DNA of 64,000 nt, taken from the NCBI RefSeq assembly GCF_018991925.1, contig NW_024735381.1, positions 719,501 through 783,500 of the forward strand, written 5' to 3'. The notes beneath the pieces were generated by a model that saw only the letters and a list, made by a program, of their open reading frames with translations, did no database searches and was not told the origin of the DNA. Both the position numbers and the translations under genes were made by a program. The DNA comes from Homarus americanus (Eukaryota; Arthropoda; Malacostraca; Decapoda; Nephropidae). Shown here one piece after another: positions 1 to 13,410 of the stretch; the stretch's first letter is position 1; the number at the start of each line of letters is the position of its first letter.

Positions 1-394
1 AAGCTTCAGAAATGTTCCATACTGGTTGGTTGCTAGTACAGGTGATATCTCAAACACTTTTTTTTTTCAGTTTGGAAGTTGAAATTTTAAACACACACTT
101 AACCAATGTACTGTAGCAAAACACTAATCATAATTTCAATTTTTTTTAATCATTTGGGTCATAACATGGAGGTGGTAGATGAAATATTTGAACGTAACGT
201 GATTTATTTCTCCATTTCATTGGTACCCTGGACAGTCCCTAACACATAGATCTTACTTTAACTTAAGCCTCTATGATCCCTTCTGAGCCTCCCGCTGGTG
301 TCCCCTCCCCCACCAGGTCCTGATCCCTGCACGGTGCCCTACAACCCTGGGCTTTAGAGGGCGGTGCTGTGTGACGAATACATAAGGGAAGACC

Positions 395-765
395 ACGGCA
401 GGGGGAGGAGGAGGACAACGGCAGGGGAGAGGAGGAGGACAACGGCAGGGGAGAGGAGGAGGACAACGGCAGGGGAGAGAAGGAGGATCACTGCAGGGGA
501 GGAGGACAACGGCAAGGGGGAGGGAGAATCACGGCAGGGGTGAGGAGGACTGCAGAGGAGGACAACGGCAAGGGGAGGGAGAAGGGTCAGCAGGGTGAGA
601 GGAGGACAACGGCAGGGGAGGGAGATCACTGCAGGGGAGGAGGACAACGGCAGGGGAGGAGGACAACGGCAGGGGAGGAGGACAACGGGCAGGGGAGGAG
701 GATCACTGGGAGGAGGACAACGGCAGGGGGAGGAAGACCACGGCAGAGTGGAAGGGGGAGTTTGG
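395..765. repeat. Purine-rich minisatellite
   Basis: About twenty degenerate 17-20 bp units of GGAGGACAACGGCAGGGG. Open frames here are repeat artefacts. Confidence 0.9.
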
Positions 766-897
766 TCTAACACGAGGGGCAATATTAGAGACGAATAATT
801 AGAAGAATGGATGGATAGAAAGTTGATGGATAAATGTGTAGACAGATAAAGCGATTGAACCATTTGAATCAGAGGAGCAGGATTCATTCATAAATTG

Positions 898-898
<1 letters not shown>

Positions 899-962
<64 letters not shown>

Positions 963-994
963 TGTGTGTGTGTGTGTGCGTGCGTGTGTGTGCG
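899..994. repeat. (GT)n microsatellite
   Basis: Nearly pure GT with a few interruptions. Confidence 0.95.
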
Positions 995-1039
995 TTGTCT
1001 CTCTCATAGAAGGTCACCTGGAGATTGCTTCATCATAAG

Positions 1040-3030
1040 AGTATAAATCAGGTTCACGCACAGATATATAGTGTGCCAATAGGACCATCTGCTTTAATGG
1101 CCTTGACCCGGGGGAGACCTTGACCATATCCGGGTCAGGGTTAGAAATGTTGGGGGGGGAGGCGAGGCGAGTCAGGGAGTGTGGCGTGGCTAGGTGGGCC
1201 GAGGTTGGGCAACTTTCGTGTGTGTGTGTGTGGCAGGAGATGACTGATCATATCCTCGTCTCCAATGACCCTTGGCGCAGACAAACGCACTCGTCTAAAT
1301 ACATTCACTGGAGCACTGACATTGTTTTCGTATGTCTGTTCTCTCTCTCTGTCTGTCTGTCTGTCTGTCTGTATTGTCTCAACGGTATTCTTTGCGCATG
1401 CGTATTAAAACCACTTTATCTTCCTGCGTGTCAGAGCCATCATACACTTTGCACGCAGACTGTCTTGTCCAATCATGTACCTGAGAGTTACCGAAGATTA
1501 TTACATAATCTTTCTTGTAATTTTTAAGCTAGGTAAAAGTTTGCACACCACTTCTGTCGCTCTGTTAAGTGGCTTTACTCATTTAAAATCAGCTACATTA
1601 ATAAAATACAAATTCTTAAATGTTGCCAGAGTGTAAAGATCCGGACCTAACCAACTGATGCTGATGCTTGTATCTGCTTAAAGCAAATCACAAACGTGTT
1701 ATGTATTACAAGAAGGGTAGAGTCCAAGCAGGAAACATTAACTCTGAATAATAATTGATACAAAATACTGCTGAATGACCTTGTATGATGTATATTTTTT
1801 TCTGTTATGACGTATTTACTTTAACATTTCAAAGTTGATTCAAACACATTACTATTGTTTCAGTTCTGGCGTTAACACCTCCCGGATGTGAGGTATCATC
1901 ACGAACTTAAGAACGGAAAACGTACAGTCCCCCTTCCTCCCCACCTTCCCTTTCTTCTCCCCTTCCCATTCTTCTCCTCCTTTCCCTCCTTCTCCCCTTC
2001 CTCTTCCTCCTTCTACCCCTCCTCTTCCTCCTTTTACCCCCCATCCAACACAAAGGAATGGATATACAGTACAATTTACTCAGCTTATGGTGTGTAAAAT
2101 AATACACTTACTCGTATATCTGGGCAAAGATTATATACATTAGTGGAAACAAGTTATTATTACTTTTTGCCGATTTAGATAGTGGCCTCACAGTGCAAAG
2201 TTTATCTCTACTTAAAATACAACAAAATCTGGACGAAAACCCTTGTTATTTATTGTCAACAACACCAGTTATATATCAGTATGTTGTTTCTCTCCCGTAA
2301 ACGACCTTCAGTTAATTAATTAATTGAGGAAACTGTTACATCATTTTTAGCCTGAGACATCCTTGAGACAGCCTATAATTTATTTAGTTAACGCCAGACG
2401 ATTTTTATTCGGCACGGAAGAATCCCGTATTCAAATAACCAGTATAGACTATGGTCCTTTAAGGAAATTATTATACAGTGAACAGTAGCGAGAAACGTAG
2501 AATGACACAGACACTAAACAAATCTAAAATCTATTATATATGTCTTAAGTGTTGGTTAAGATAGGGTCTAGTTGGTTCAGGTGACTGTCGCCTTAGTCCG
2601 TAGTCTCACACATAAACTGTAAAATATCTGGTTCCTTAGATCAAATAAACAGAGAGTTGGGCTTGAATCTGCAGCAACAAGAATAGGTTACATTCACAGT
2701 GTCTGCAATAGAGAGAGAGAGACGGATAAAGAGATGTGGACAGATAGAGAGGAGACAGATAGACAGACACGTAGACAGACAAACAGGTGCCCCCTAGATA
2801 TTAAGTTTACCTCAGTCGTAGTTTCAAGGTTACAGGGGACAGTTCACATAAACACTGGGAAGCGAGAAGACCCAGTTTCGTGCCTACGTTCTTTTACCTT
2901 TCGTTCGTTCAATCCGTTCACGTGAAAAGACGGATATTGCATCATTGCGTTTCTTTCCTCTTTCTCACATCTCTTGTCTTCCTTCATTCTTTCTCATCAC
3001 TTTTCCTCCTCCTCCTCACATTATTATTCA
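1040..3030. other. No gene seen
   Basis: AT-rich sequence with (CTGT)n at 1343-1370 and a CT-rich tract at 1930-2045. Short open frames lack splice context. Confidence 0.5.
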
Positions 3031-3033
3031 TAT

Positions 3034-3038
<5 letters not shown>

Positions 3039-3091
<53 letters not shown>
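3039..3091. repeat. (ACAT)n microsatellite
   Basis: About thirteen pure tetranucleotide units. Confidence 0.95.
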
Positions 3092-3093
<2 letters not shown>

Positions 3094-3298
3094 AATGGCA
3101 ATGACCTTCGCGGTTGGTATTTTAAGAGACTGACAGACAGACAGACAGACAGTTTATCCACTGAACTCTGATGGTCGTAACAAATTGCAGGTCCCCCTTG
3201 TTAAATGACCTGGGAAGGGGAGTTTTAAAGGAAGCCAAGGGAAGAGGGAAGGGGTGAGGTGAGGGGAGAGGGGTGAGGGAATGGGTGAGGAGTTTTGG

Positions 3299-3303
<5 letters not shown>

Positions 3304-3350
<47 letters not shown>
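3304..3350. repeat. (GA)n microsatellite
   Basis: Pure GA tract following a G-rich purine stretch. Confidence 0.95.
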
Positions 3351-3352
<2 letters not shown>

Positions 3353-3660
3353 GGAAAAGACAAAAGATCAGAGAACGAAACAAAAAATCATAAAAAAAAA
3401 ATAAAATGAAAATGAAAATGTAAACAGAACCAACAACAAATGCAAAATGATAATGATAAAAAAAAACAGAGAAAAAGAGTAAATAAATGAAAATTGGATT
3501 CAAAACATGCAGGAGGAAATGTTTGAAGCTCCGTGTTTGGAAGGACGTAAGACACCGGCCAAACAAACAAACACACACCTTGTAAACATTGGACTGAATG
3601 ACGCCTTTGGTGTTTGTATGTGTTTGTAATTTTGTGTTGATTCGCTTGCGAGTATGTACT

Positions 3661-3661
<1 letters not shown>

Positions 3662-3708
<47 letters not shown>
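3662..3708. repeat. (GT)n microsatellite
   Basis: Pure GT; a (TGTA)n tract follows at 3831-3852. Confidence 0.95.
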
Positions 3709-3709
<1 letters not shown>

Positions 3710-3989
3710 ATTCGTTTACATGAATATACATATATGTGTGCGTATAAATTTGTGTATATTGTATAATGAGCATGCATATATCTTTATACATGAACATACT
3801 TTTGTATTTACTGCTAAAGTGTACGTACATATGTATGTATGTATGTATGTATACGTATGTGTGTATGTGTGTTTTTCCTGCCTTCCACTTGTATTACCGG
3901 GAAGTCAGAGAACAGCGTCACCCCGATAAAGAGATTCTTACAGTTGAAGGTCAAATGGGCTCTCGTTTTAACAGCCCCCCATCCTCCAC

Positions 3990-4285
3990 TCTCCCCACCA
4001 GTCCTAATAGGTCCCCCACCAGTCCTAATAGGTCCCCCACCAGTCCTAAGGGCCCCCCACCAGTTTTAATAGGTCCCCCACCAGTCCCAAGGGCCCCCCA
4101 CCAGTTTTAATAGGTCCTCCACCAGTCCCAAGGGTCCCCCACCAGTCCTAATAGGTCCCCACCAGTCCCCACCAGTCCAGGTCCCACCAAGGGCCCCCCA
4201 CCAGTTTTAATAGGTCCCCCACCAGTCCTAAGGGCCCCCCACCAGTTTTAATAGGTCCCCCACCAGTCCTAATAGGGCCCCCAAC
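3990..4285. repeat. Minisatellite, about 21-22 bp
   Basis: Around twelve units of CCCACCAGTCCTAATAGGTC and a variant with AAGGGCCC / TTTTAATAGG. Confidence 0.9.
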
Positions 4286-4404
4286 ATAGCCTAACTTAAT
4301 TATAATTGGGGTCTACTTGGACAGGGGCCCACTGTGTCGATTTATGTAAAAAAGAATTCTGATTTCGACTTTGTCAAATAAACAAACGCACGTCAGATGG
4401 AACA

Positions 4405-4405
4405 C

Positions 4406-4460
<55 letters not shown>
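4405..4460. repeat. (AC)n microsatellite
   Basis: Pure AC tract of about 28 units. Confidence 0.95.
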
Positions 4461-4464
<4 letters not shown>

Positions 4465-4617
4465 AGGAAATTATTGTTGAACTAAGCCATACATTATTTT
4501 CGTCTTCCAGGTGTTGGTTCAGGTAATTGAGTGACTCACAGGTAAGGTGAAGTAAAGGTTTTCTGGGAAGGTGTTGGTAGATTGAGGTGTTAGTAGCAAT
4601 AGTTAATTTAAGACAAT

Positions 4618-4700
4618 AACCTAAACTAACATCCAAATTTCTTGTAACCTAACGTAACGTGACCTAACGTAACGTAAGGTAACCTAACCTAACTTAACTA
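4618..4700. repeat. Degenerate CCTAA (TTAGG-type) tract
   Basis: Repeated cctaac/cctaacgtaac words resembling the arthropod telomere unit on the minus strand. Confidence 0.6.
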
Positions 4701-4855
4701 ATTTAATAAACGTATGTAGGTAAAGGGTAGTGATAAACAAAAGAGGCGCGGCAGGCGTGGCAGAGAGACAGCGTGCGTGGAAGAGGTGCAAGAGGGCGTG
4801 GGAGCTCAAACTTACTCGTGTATAATGATTTAAACCACCTAGTGTGTTGTGTTCT

Positions 4856-4857
<2 letters not shown>

Positions 4858-4900
<43 letters not shown>

Positions 4901-4990
4901 TATGTCACGCCGGGTTTTCCCTTCGCCGGGATATCAACAGAATCGTGACTGCACGCGAATTTTTTCTTCTTCAAATATATCTGAACGTCC

Positions 4991-5033
<43 letters not shown>
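4858..5033. repeat. Two (GA)n tracts
   Basis: 4858-4896 and 4995-5033, separated by about 98 bp of unique sequence. Confidence 0.9.
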
Positions 5034-5038
<5 letters not shown>

Positions 5039-5099
5039 AGGGATATGTTCAGACAACACAGGGAAGCAGGCACCCATAAAGGTCAGTGTCAAGTAGAGT

Positions 5100-5900
5100 C
5101 GTGTATCTCACCTTTGTTTTGGTCAGTGACGTCACAGGTTCTTACAACAGGATCCCCAGCGCCTTAAAACGGATTTAAGACTTCACTAAGATAGATCCTC
5201 GTCTATCTGGTAATCCTCTTATGATTGAGGACCCTTAAATAGAGGACTTAATTATTTTAACCATAGCCCTAAGCTCAGTCTCTTTATGCGTTCCTCTAGC
5301 AACACGATAGCTGAGGCCACACAGCATCTACCAGTACTAAGAAAGGTAACAGAACCCAAATATACTGTTTATACTGTAAAGAAAAAAATATACGTAATTC
5401 ATATACTGTAAATATACCTCCATGTACCGCCGAAGAATGCAGAATTACAGGAAATTAGGAAGACAAGATTTATTTCATGGTTTAGTTTTAAGGACGTGTG
5501 TTTTAAGTCTTCAGAAAACCATTCAAGAAGAAGAATGAGTATAAGGAGGAGTCAATGATGAATAGGGAGATAACAATGAAGAAGGAAGAGAGAGACACAA
5601 GAAGATGAAAATGTAAATGAAGACAATTATAAAGGAAAGGTCAAAAAAGAACAGAGTAATGACGTCGGTGAGAAGACAACGAGACGAAGAAGAGGAATGA
5701 GGAGGAGAAGGAGAATAAGAAGAATAAAAAGATAGCTATGATGATGGAGGAAAAGGAGAAGAGGAAACAGAAGAACAACACTGGCTGAATGTGTACACGG
5801 GGGGAACACAGTATTTCCCGGGTCTGTGCCGAGGAGGGAGTGTCAGTTGGTCTTCCCAGCATAAATTGGCTAACGTCGTGACCTGTTTCTGACCCCGTGT
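5100..5900. other. No gene seen
   Basis: AT-rich then purine-rich (5520-5780) sequence; the minus-strand frames through it are Leu/Phe/Ser-rich artefacts. Confidence 0.5.
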
Positions 5901-5912
5901 ACCACCACGCTC

Positions 5913-6060
5913 AACAGGACCCGGAGCTCATAGGGACGTGGAGCTTAACAGGACCCGGAGCTCATAGGGGTGTGGAGCCTAACAGGACCCGGAGCTCATA
6001 GGGACGTGGAGCTTAACAGGACCCGGAGCTCATTGGGGTGTAGAATTTAACTGAACCTGG
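5913..6060. repeat. Minisatellite, about 34-35 bp
   Basis: Four units beginning CAGGACCCGGAGCTCAT and ending in a GTGGAGC(T/C)TAA-type block, decaying at the 3' side. Confidence 0.85.
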
Positions 6061-6809
6061 ACGTGGAGCTTGCAAGGACTTGGAACTCAACAGAACCGGA
6101 AGCTCACAAGGTCTTTGAGAGCTCACCAGGTCGTACTTATCTCAAGGACCTCATGTATATGCTTGAATCAATGTAATCTTGTATGGCGATTTTACTGAAT
6201 AAATGTCTATCTATATATCTATCTATCTATCATATATCTCAGCATGATTTCGATACCATGGTTGACGTAATTCTTGTACCATAAGTCACTGAGTTCGGTA
6301 AATTACTACCTGTTGTTGCTATAATGTTATTACTGTACTTGAACACCGAAGGCCTTTGAGTGCGTAACAAGACCAGTAATACACTAGTCCAACAACTTTA
6401 AAAAATAATGAGATATTTAACTCTCTCTCTGTGTGAATTACATCTTCACTTACGAGGAAAATTCGGCTCAAAGAGATCCCTACCAGTACAAATTCACACT
6501 GGCAAGGGAGGATATTATTATTAATATTATTATTATTTATATCTTAGTTACATGGAATTAGAAACGTTTCACAGATTTCCAACTAAGGGGACAATTAACG
6601 TACGAACCTTTGAGAATCGATTGTCCCAGTTTCAGACATTCTTACGATAACTTTTTAAATGGTATTGTAGTGGATTTCTCCCCTGCAAACGCTGTTTGTC
6701 GCTGAGTAGCCGACCCCGCGAATTCCAGAGTGTGTGCCTCGTGGTCTGGGTCAACCAGCGCCGCCATACATCACGGAGGTCAACTACTAAGCCACGCCTA
6801 CCCCCCCGC

Positions 6810-8745
6810 TATTTAAGACCTGACTTGGACTCAAGATAAATCCAGCCAAGTCGAAAGCGATGGCCATCTGCACAGGCACACCAGACAAGACGCTCTCCAT
6901 ACAAAACACGCCGGTAGTCTGGACCAACACCCACCAGTGTCTTGGAATCTGGTTTGACCAGAAACTCACCTTCAAGCCGCAACTCGAGTATCTCAGGCAC
7001 AGGACGAAGAGCAGACACAATATAATGAGGTCGCTCACCAGCACAACCGCAGGAGCAAACCTTCATGTGCTCAAAGCCTACTACACGGCCGCCATCAGAT
7101 CGCTGGTAGATTACAGTGCTCCAGCACTCATTGGACTGAGAGAAGACCAAATAGCCAAGCTAGAAGTAATCCAAAATAATGCTCTCAGGACCATGCTCGG
7201 AGCACCCATGTGGACCAGAATTTGCAATTTGCAAATGGAAACCGAACTACCACCCCTGGCAGTACGAGTCAAGCAGGTGACAGCCGGTCTCCTCGCCAAA
7301 ATCTGTAGATAAGATAAGCCCACAGTTGCCAAAATTCGAATCAGGGCCTCCCTCCACCTCGACCACAGAGTGCGAGGGGCCACCTGGTCGCACGAGGCAA
7401 GCGAGGTCATCCGACACCTGCAAGCAGAAACACTCGTCAAGAACAACCAAGACACACGAGACAATGGTTACGTTGTTCCTCCACCATGGAGCCCTCCACC
7501 AGCCACATTCAAAATTACCGACCTAGGCGATAGTAAAGCCAACCTCCAGAAGGAGGACCTCAAAAAAATAACTCTCGAAGCCATAGCCACCGAGACACCG
7601 GCTGATGCAGCATCATACTTCACAGACGGCTCGGTGGACCCAAAACATCATAGATCCGGAGCGGCCTTCTACACCCAAGGTCAGACCCTCCGATGGAGAC
7701 TTTCCAATGACTGCTCCACCCTACAAACAGAGCTGGTAGCAATCTCAAAGGCCCTACAACACGCTGCAACACAACACAACAAGTCCATCATAATTCACAC
7801 GGACTCGAAATCGGCCATGCAGGCGCTGCAACACAGTCAACCAAGAGACAACGTCCACATCATTACTTCGATCCTCGCACAGCTACAGGAACTCCAAAGC
7901 CAAAACCGCCCAGTCGTCTTACACTGGATTCCCAGTCATGTAGGGATCGGAGGAAACGACGTGGCAGACGAAGCAGCCAAGGCAGCCACACGTTCTAGTA
8001 GCGTACACATCCAAGTTCCAGCAAGCGTGCAACAGATCAAGAATCACCTCAGAAAGACTAGCAAGCTCCACATCAAAAAGAGCTTCCTTCACGCATTCAA
8101 CGCTGGTTCCCAATCAGCCAAATGGTACCTGGCGGCCACAAAAGGGGAACCACCTTTCGCTGACAAGAAAACTCCAAGACAAACCCAAGTCAGCCTTCAT
8201 CGACTACGACTAGGGTACAAGTGCTCCTGGCAGATGATCGGAAATGACGTCATGGAATGCACCTACTGTCAGGAGCCAGCAGCCAACCCACTTGAACACT
8301 ATCTCCTCGACTGCGAAGTCACACAAAGCCTCCGAAACAGAACTCAAATCTCACAAGAAACACACGCAACACCAGCGGCCACTCTAACCCGAAAGGCCCA
8401 AACAGACCACATTCACCACCTACTCCGGGTCATCACACGATACCCACCACCCAGATAGCTTAGAAAGTATCCTCTCCCAGCAAGTGCGGACCCCAGTTCG
8501 GGGGGCGCGCCACTCCGAAACTGACCACGTCCAAGAGTGGGGGTTGGTGGTAAGCGTCCACTGATCGGGGGTCCGCTCACACTTGCAACCTGCAGTATCC
8601 TTCCAATCTGCAGGTGGGACCACCTCCAATCCCAATCCGGTCTGGCTGCTCTTGGAGCTCCAGCCGGAACCACCAAACGGGCCGCCTATAGGCAAAGGCC
8701 CGTGTCGGACTACGGTCCGACAATCTCAACAACAACAACAACGGT
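6810..8745 (+). mobile_element. 5'-truncated non-LTR retrotransposon (I-superfamily type, with RNase H)
   Basis: The element begins inside the reverse-transcriptase domain and ends in a (CAA)n tail at 8727-8745. The 3' region after the stop at 8458 is about 270 bp. RNase H next to the reverse transcriptase is typical of the I/LOA/Ingi group of LINEs. GC content is higher than the flanks. Confidence 0.8.
6823..8458 (+). pseudogene. LINE reverse transcriptase C-terminus, RNase H and zinc knuckle, one nonsense codon
   Basis: The frame opens with LKINPAKSKAM, the segment after the reverse-transcriptase active site, and continues through the thumb (LGIWFDQKLTF, LRTMLGAPMWT). An in-frame TAA at 7310-7312 interrupts it. 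The frame then resumes unshifted into an RNase H domain with YFTDGS (catalytic Asp), LQTELVAI (Glu), IHTDSKSA (Asp) and WIPSHVGIGGNDVADEAA (His/Asp). Near the end CTYCQ...H...C forms a zinc-knuckle. All RNase H catalytic residues are present, so decay is mild, but the missing 5' half makes the copy non-autonomous. Confidence 0.85.
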
Positions 8746-8759
8746 GACAATTCTCTTCT

Positions 8760-9950
8760 TCAAGCTACAGCTGCAGCAAGCTACACCTCCTCCTCCGCCG
8801 CTGCCTGGCGGCCCTCGCTCCCGCCGGCGAGCATGGCGACCCACAAGCTGTCCTCCTCTGAGCATCCTCACCAACCAACTCTCTCTACATCACGCTTGTA
8901 ACCACGCTGCCACTTCCCAGCACCAAGCTGCATTGTACATCCAATACAACATGTATACAGAGAGCACATTGTGAGTTTCCTTCTCCATCCCATCCTGAGT
9001 GTGAACCAATCATCACATACCCCACAGTATCTAGTAATTTAGAACCACAAGAAGGCGTCCAAAATGGCGTTGAAATGACAGGAAAATAAGAGAAAACGAA
9101 ATATCATCAACAGTAACCATTCTATCTGCAATAATTATCACGGAGGAAAAGGTGCAGATATATTCTGAAGCCAGTACAGTACATGTCCAGTACTTGCCAA
9201 CAGTACGAAAGAGAGACGTGACAAAGACAAGCTGACAAGTGGCGAATAAGATAAAGTATAGAACACTCTACTATCCCCAAGTTGTTGAATCAAGAACAGT
9301 ACTGGGTTTAGAAATAACCCTTGGCAAAATTATCAAGAACAACGGAGGGATCCTACACAAGCCAATGGCCTCCTTCCCTCGGTGTGGCCACCTCTAGTGG
9401 GTGGCCAGTAGGTAAATAAGGTAATGTAAGGTAAATATTGAAGAGAGTTATTGCATGATAATTCTATAAATGTTACCGCTATCACTGTGACGCCATTTGT
9501 TAGTCAACACAGAAGATGGATGAAGTAAGAGAGGAGAAACTCAGTAAATTCGATTTAGCTTCGTGTGTCAACAGTGATACCACATAAATCATAACACTGA
9601 AGTCCCACTGTATAATTAGAACGTAACCTACGGTCCTCTTCAGCAGTGTAACAAGAACGATTACAGGTGGAGGTCTTATAACGACGTCAAATGACAGTAA
9701 GTGACGTGTTTAAGCGACTGACTGCGGCGAATGTTTGGTCTTGAGCTATCAGTTAAGGTCTTATGAGCAGCCACCGACGTGATTAAGTCAGGGGACAGTC
9801 GTTTAGAGATGTAGAATTTAGAATCTTTTCATTCAAAGCAAACTACCATTTTTCTTCCCAAACTACAGTTGAATTTGTATATTATGGATGAATAATTCCA
9901 GTTAATAGTATGATCCAACTCATTAACATGTTAAATTCAGCTGAATTATA
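8760..9950. other. No gene seen
   Basis: Immediately after the LINE the sequence is GC-richer to about 8990, then AT-rich. No splice-supported exon. Confidence 0.5.

Positions 9951-9951
<1 letters not shown>

Positions 9952-9993
<42 letters not shown>
9952..9993. repeat. (AC)n microsatellite
   Basis: Pure AC tract. Confidence 0.95.
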
Positions 9994-9994
<1 letters not shown>

Positions 9995-10834
9995 GCAGTG
10001 ACCTTGACCTTTGACCTCCACAATATACCATCACTGGTGGTTATCACGATAAATATTTGTACCAAGTTTATACCAAAGGTCTGTCCGTTCTTGAGGTATA
10101 ATGCATACAAGCATGTTGTGGATAAACTGATAAAGATGTGGTCGGGGCTCCACTATTCACTATACTCCGTGACCTACTGTGTCTTACCGGCCACAGAGAA
10201 GAGAAAAAAAAACAACGCCCCATGAACCAACGAGAGAGAAGAACCACCTGAGGATGGGTGACCACAGCCAACCAGACTTCGCAAGCAACAAGTGTTTCTT
10301 TGTACTGCATCTTTCTTCCTGGTACTGACGACCCAGCAATCAAGGAGTTACTTAAACCCACAAAAAAAAACATTTATCAGTGCGACGTATTACTTATTCC
10401 ACTTACTTACTTACTGCACTAACTTGATGAAGATGTTGTGTTGCCGTGGTTTACAATGGAGTTTACATCATTAGTAAACAGTTTGATGATGATATTATAC
10501 GTTGATACATAAGGAAAAATATAACTATTGGAATCTAGTGGAAATTATATGGATGATATTTGTTGGCGCTAGATGTATATGTTATTTTATTCTCATCTAT
10601 CAAAGAATCCGTGGACGTATGACATCCTCGTTTAGGGTATCTTGTTATCGGCTGTAGGTACTGTACGGTTAATTTAGGGTGATCCTTCTGTCTCCGTTTT
10701 GAGATACTACAAAATGACTCCATCGTTTGATCACTGGAGTAATAATAAGTTGATCACAAAGTCTAAGGGTTCCCAGGTGGAATTATCGAGCACTTTCCAG
10801 GTCTTGTTACCGCATTCACAAGATTCCCGGGAAA

Positions 10835-10973
10835 ACACACACACACACACGCTCACACAGATACACACGCACAGATACACACACACACACACACACAGAT
10901 ACACGCGCACAGATACACACGCACACATAGATACACACGCACAGATATACACACACACACACACACACACACA
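10835..10973. repeat. Compound (AC)n / ACAGAT repeat
   Basis: AC runs interrupted by CAGATACACACGC blocks. Confidence 0.9.
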
Positions 10974-11029
10974 TGAACAGACGGAGGACGCTTCACTACC
11001 AACAGAAGTAGTGTCCACAGTTTAATGGG

Positions 11030-11940
11030 AAGACGCGTATGGAGGCTTAGGTAAAATCAACACCCACTACGCCCTCCTACCCCCCCCCCCTTAGGTATAA
11101 CCACAGTCAGGGTTCCGTGTTGCAGCTCCACCAAGCTACTGTTTACACGTGGGGATGAAAGGTTAGCGCCACAGTTTAGGTTACAAGAGGGAGGAGAGCG
11201 TGCGGTTGACTCACATGCCTCAAAATAATTACGCTGTGGGAAGCGTTTCCGTTCTAGCGTGATTACTCCCAGCCGGTATCAGTAAGTTGTTGGTCTACCA
11301 ACTAACACAAGGTTCCAATTTACTAACAAATATCGTTATTATAATTATTTTCTTAAAGGTTTCTTATACTTCGTATTAATAAACTGTAGAGGTATCAGTT
11401 ATTATAAGGTAGTGTGTGAGTGCATATCGACAGAGCCTTTGTAAGTGTGGATAAGAACAGTGGACGCAGGGAGGGCCAGGCAGGATACAGTGCCAGTGCC
11501 GCAAGGGAGCGTCGCCACTCTGGCAGTCTAGTGACCAAGGCTGGGCAGGCGAGGCTACACCATCAAGTCACTACAGCCTCTTCTGCGTCAGTACTCCTTC
11601 GCTGTGAGTTGCTGTGGCTTTGTGAGTGTACTCGTACCCCGGGTTGACCATGGGGCACAGCCCAAACTGTGGTAGTGACCACAGACTACCCAGGCGAGAC
11701 CTATACCTCCACGTCGGTAGTCAGTGCCAGTGAGGAACTGCGTTTGCGGCTGTGCTGTGAAGTGCTGAGACTGTGGTGTACTGTGGTTGTGCTGCACTGT
11801 AATTGTGCTGTATTGTGTTTGTGCTGTAGTGTGACTGTCAGGTCCAATCTTTGCTATTCACATACACGTAACTTTACACCCTGGCCATTACCAAGGTTAT
11901 AAGACGTTCTTGAGTTTTGTTGTAGGGATGAAGACCGTTG
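11030..11940. other. No supported gene; possible 5' exon region
   Basis: GC-richer sequence between 11400 and 11830 contains short open frames and GTGCTGT-rich stretches. It could hold an untranslated exon of the LRR gene 2 kb downstream, but no decisive splice pair is seen. Confidence 0.25.
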
Positions 11941-11948
11941 TCTTGTAT

Positions 11949-11953
11949 TAATG

Positions 11954-12026
<73 letters not shown>
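11949..12026. repeat. (ATA)n microsatellite
   Basis: About 26 pure trinucleotide units. Confidence 0.95.
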
Positions 12027-12028
<2 letters not shown>

Positions 12029-12127
12029 CGAACTATTAACACTATTTCTGATAAGACTACAAGTCCTGCACTACAAATACTCCTCATAATAATAACAAAA
12101 AAGGAACTGACCGTCCTTCCCTGTGGG

Positions 12128-12154
12128 TGGGGGGGGGGGGGGGGGGGGGGGGGG
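12128..12154. repeat. Poly-G run of about 26
   Basis: Uninterrupted G homopolymer. Confidence 0.9.
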
Positions 12155-12413
12155 AATTATCAGGGTAATGGACGAGACGACTGGAGAAGTACTGAACAGA
12201 CAGACATATCATCAATGACATCCACGCGAGGCCGTCTTAGACTTTCGCCTTGTGGCATAATGACCATGTTACCAGAATTGATACAATGTTTTTCGTGTGA
12301 GGTGGAAGGGCACTGGGGACACGCGCACGCACTCACTTATATACATATCTCTCTCATTCGAACCTGCATAGAAAGGAAGACCGATATTAACTAGCACACA
12401 GAGAACAGAGAAT

Positions 12414-12418
<5 letters not shown>

Positions 12419-12462
<44 letters not shown>
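12419..12462. repeat. (GA)n microsatellite
   Basis: Pure GA followed by eight G. Confidence 0.95.
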
Positions 12463-12469
<7 letters not shown>

Positions 12470-12571
12470 TAGCCTGTTGTAGGGTAATCCACACAGACAG
12501 GAAATGGTTATCAATAGTTTTTTTATGATAACGTCAAAGGAATACTAAAGCGAGGACGTGTTTCCCATTGT

Positions 12572-12770
12572 GAAGTGAGTTCCTGTGTGTTGAAGTGAGT
12601 CCCTGTGTGTTGAAGTGAGTCCCTGTACGCTGAAGTGAGTCCCTGTACGTTGAAGTGAGTCCCTGTACGTTGAAGTGAGCCCCTGTACGTTGAAGTGAGC
12701 CCTTGTACGTTGAAGTGAGTTCTGTGTGTTGAAGTGAGTCCCTGTACGTTGAAGTGAGCCCCTTTAGATT
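12572..12770. repeat. 20-bp minisatellite
   Basis: About ten units of TGAAGTGAGTCCCTGTACGT with GTGTGT and CCC variants. Confidence 0.9.
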
Positions 12771-13382
12771 GAATTGAACATATCACATTACAATACTTTT
12801 GAACATGTAAGGTAATGGTGAACTAAGTACGTTTATTGAACACATAATATTAAGATTCATACAGTATTTTTTTTTAACACGCAGCAATATAGTGAACAAA
12901 TAACAATACTCTTGATAGGAAAAAAAAGTCGTGTAATTTAAAAACAGATAAGAAATATTTTGTTATGTAGGACTGCAGAAGGAGGAGGTGAGTGATGTCC
13001 TTCATGCTACTCTCACGTGAGATGTTTTCAAGGGGTCGAGAGGATGAAGGAGGTGTTGAAATAGAAATCCTTAAGCGAACGAAAGCTTTGAGGGATGTTT
13101 TTTTTATGCGGTTGAGATGTGCTTAAGAGGGGAATCTGGACAAATAGCCCCCCCCCCCCACCCAGTCCTGATTGGCCCCAATACCTAAGTGGACCTGTAT
13201 TGACCATTAGGATAGGGGTTCAATTCATAATGGTTGATTAATGGGTTCTAGATCTAATGGGGCTATTAATCCTAATGGAACTGAAATCAATGATTGGGTT
13301 AGACTGGGTCACTTGAAGACTAGAGCCCAATTTAATCTACAATGATTAGGTGATGGAACGAACTAGAGAGGTAGAGAGGGAA

Positions 13383-13410
13383 CACACACACACACACACA
13401 CACACACACA
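13383..13410. repeat. (AC)n microsatellite
   Basis: Pure AC; a GA tract follows at 13594-13627. Confidence 0.9.

Noticed and set aside
354..887. 177-codon minus-strand Pro/Ser/Leu frame
   Set aside because: Arises from the GGAGGACAACGGCAGGGG minisatellite.
10068..10373. 101-codon minus-strand frame
   Set aside because: No splice sites, composition close to random, no recognisable domain.
12572..12770. CRISPR-like array of 20-bp repeats
   Set aside because: Units are contiguous without unique spacers and the genome is eukaryotic; it is a minisatellite.
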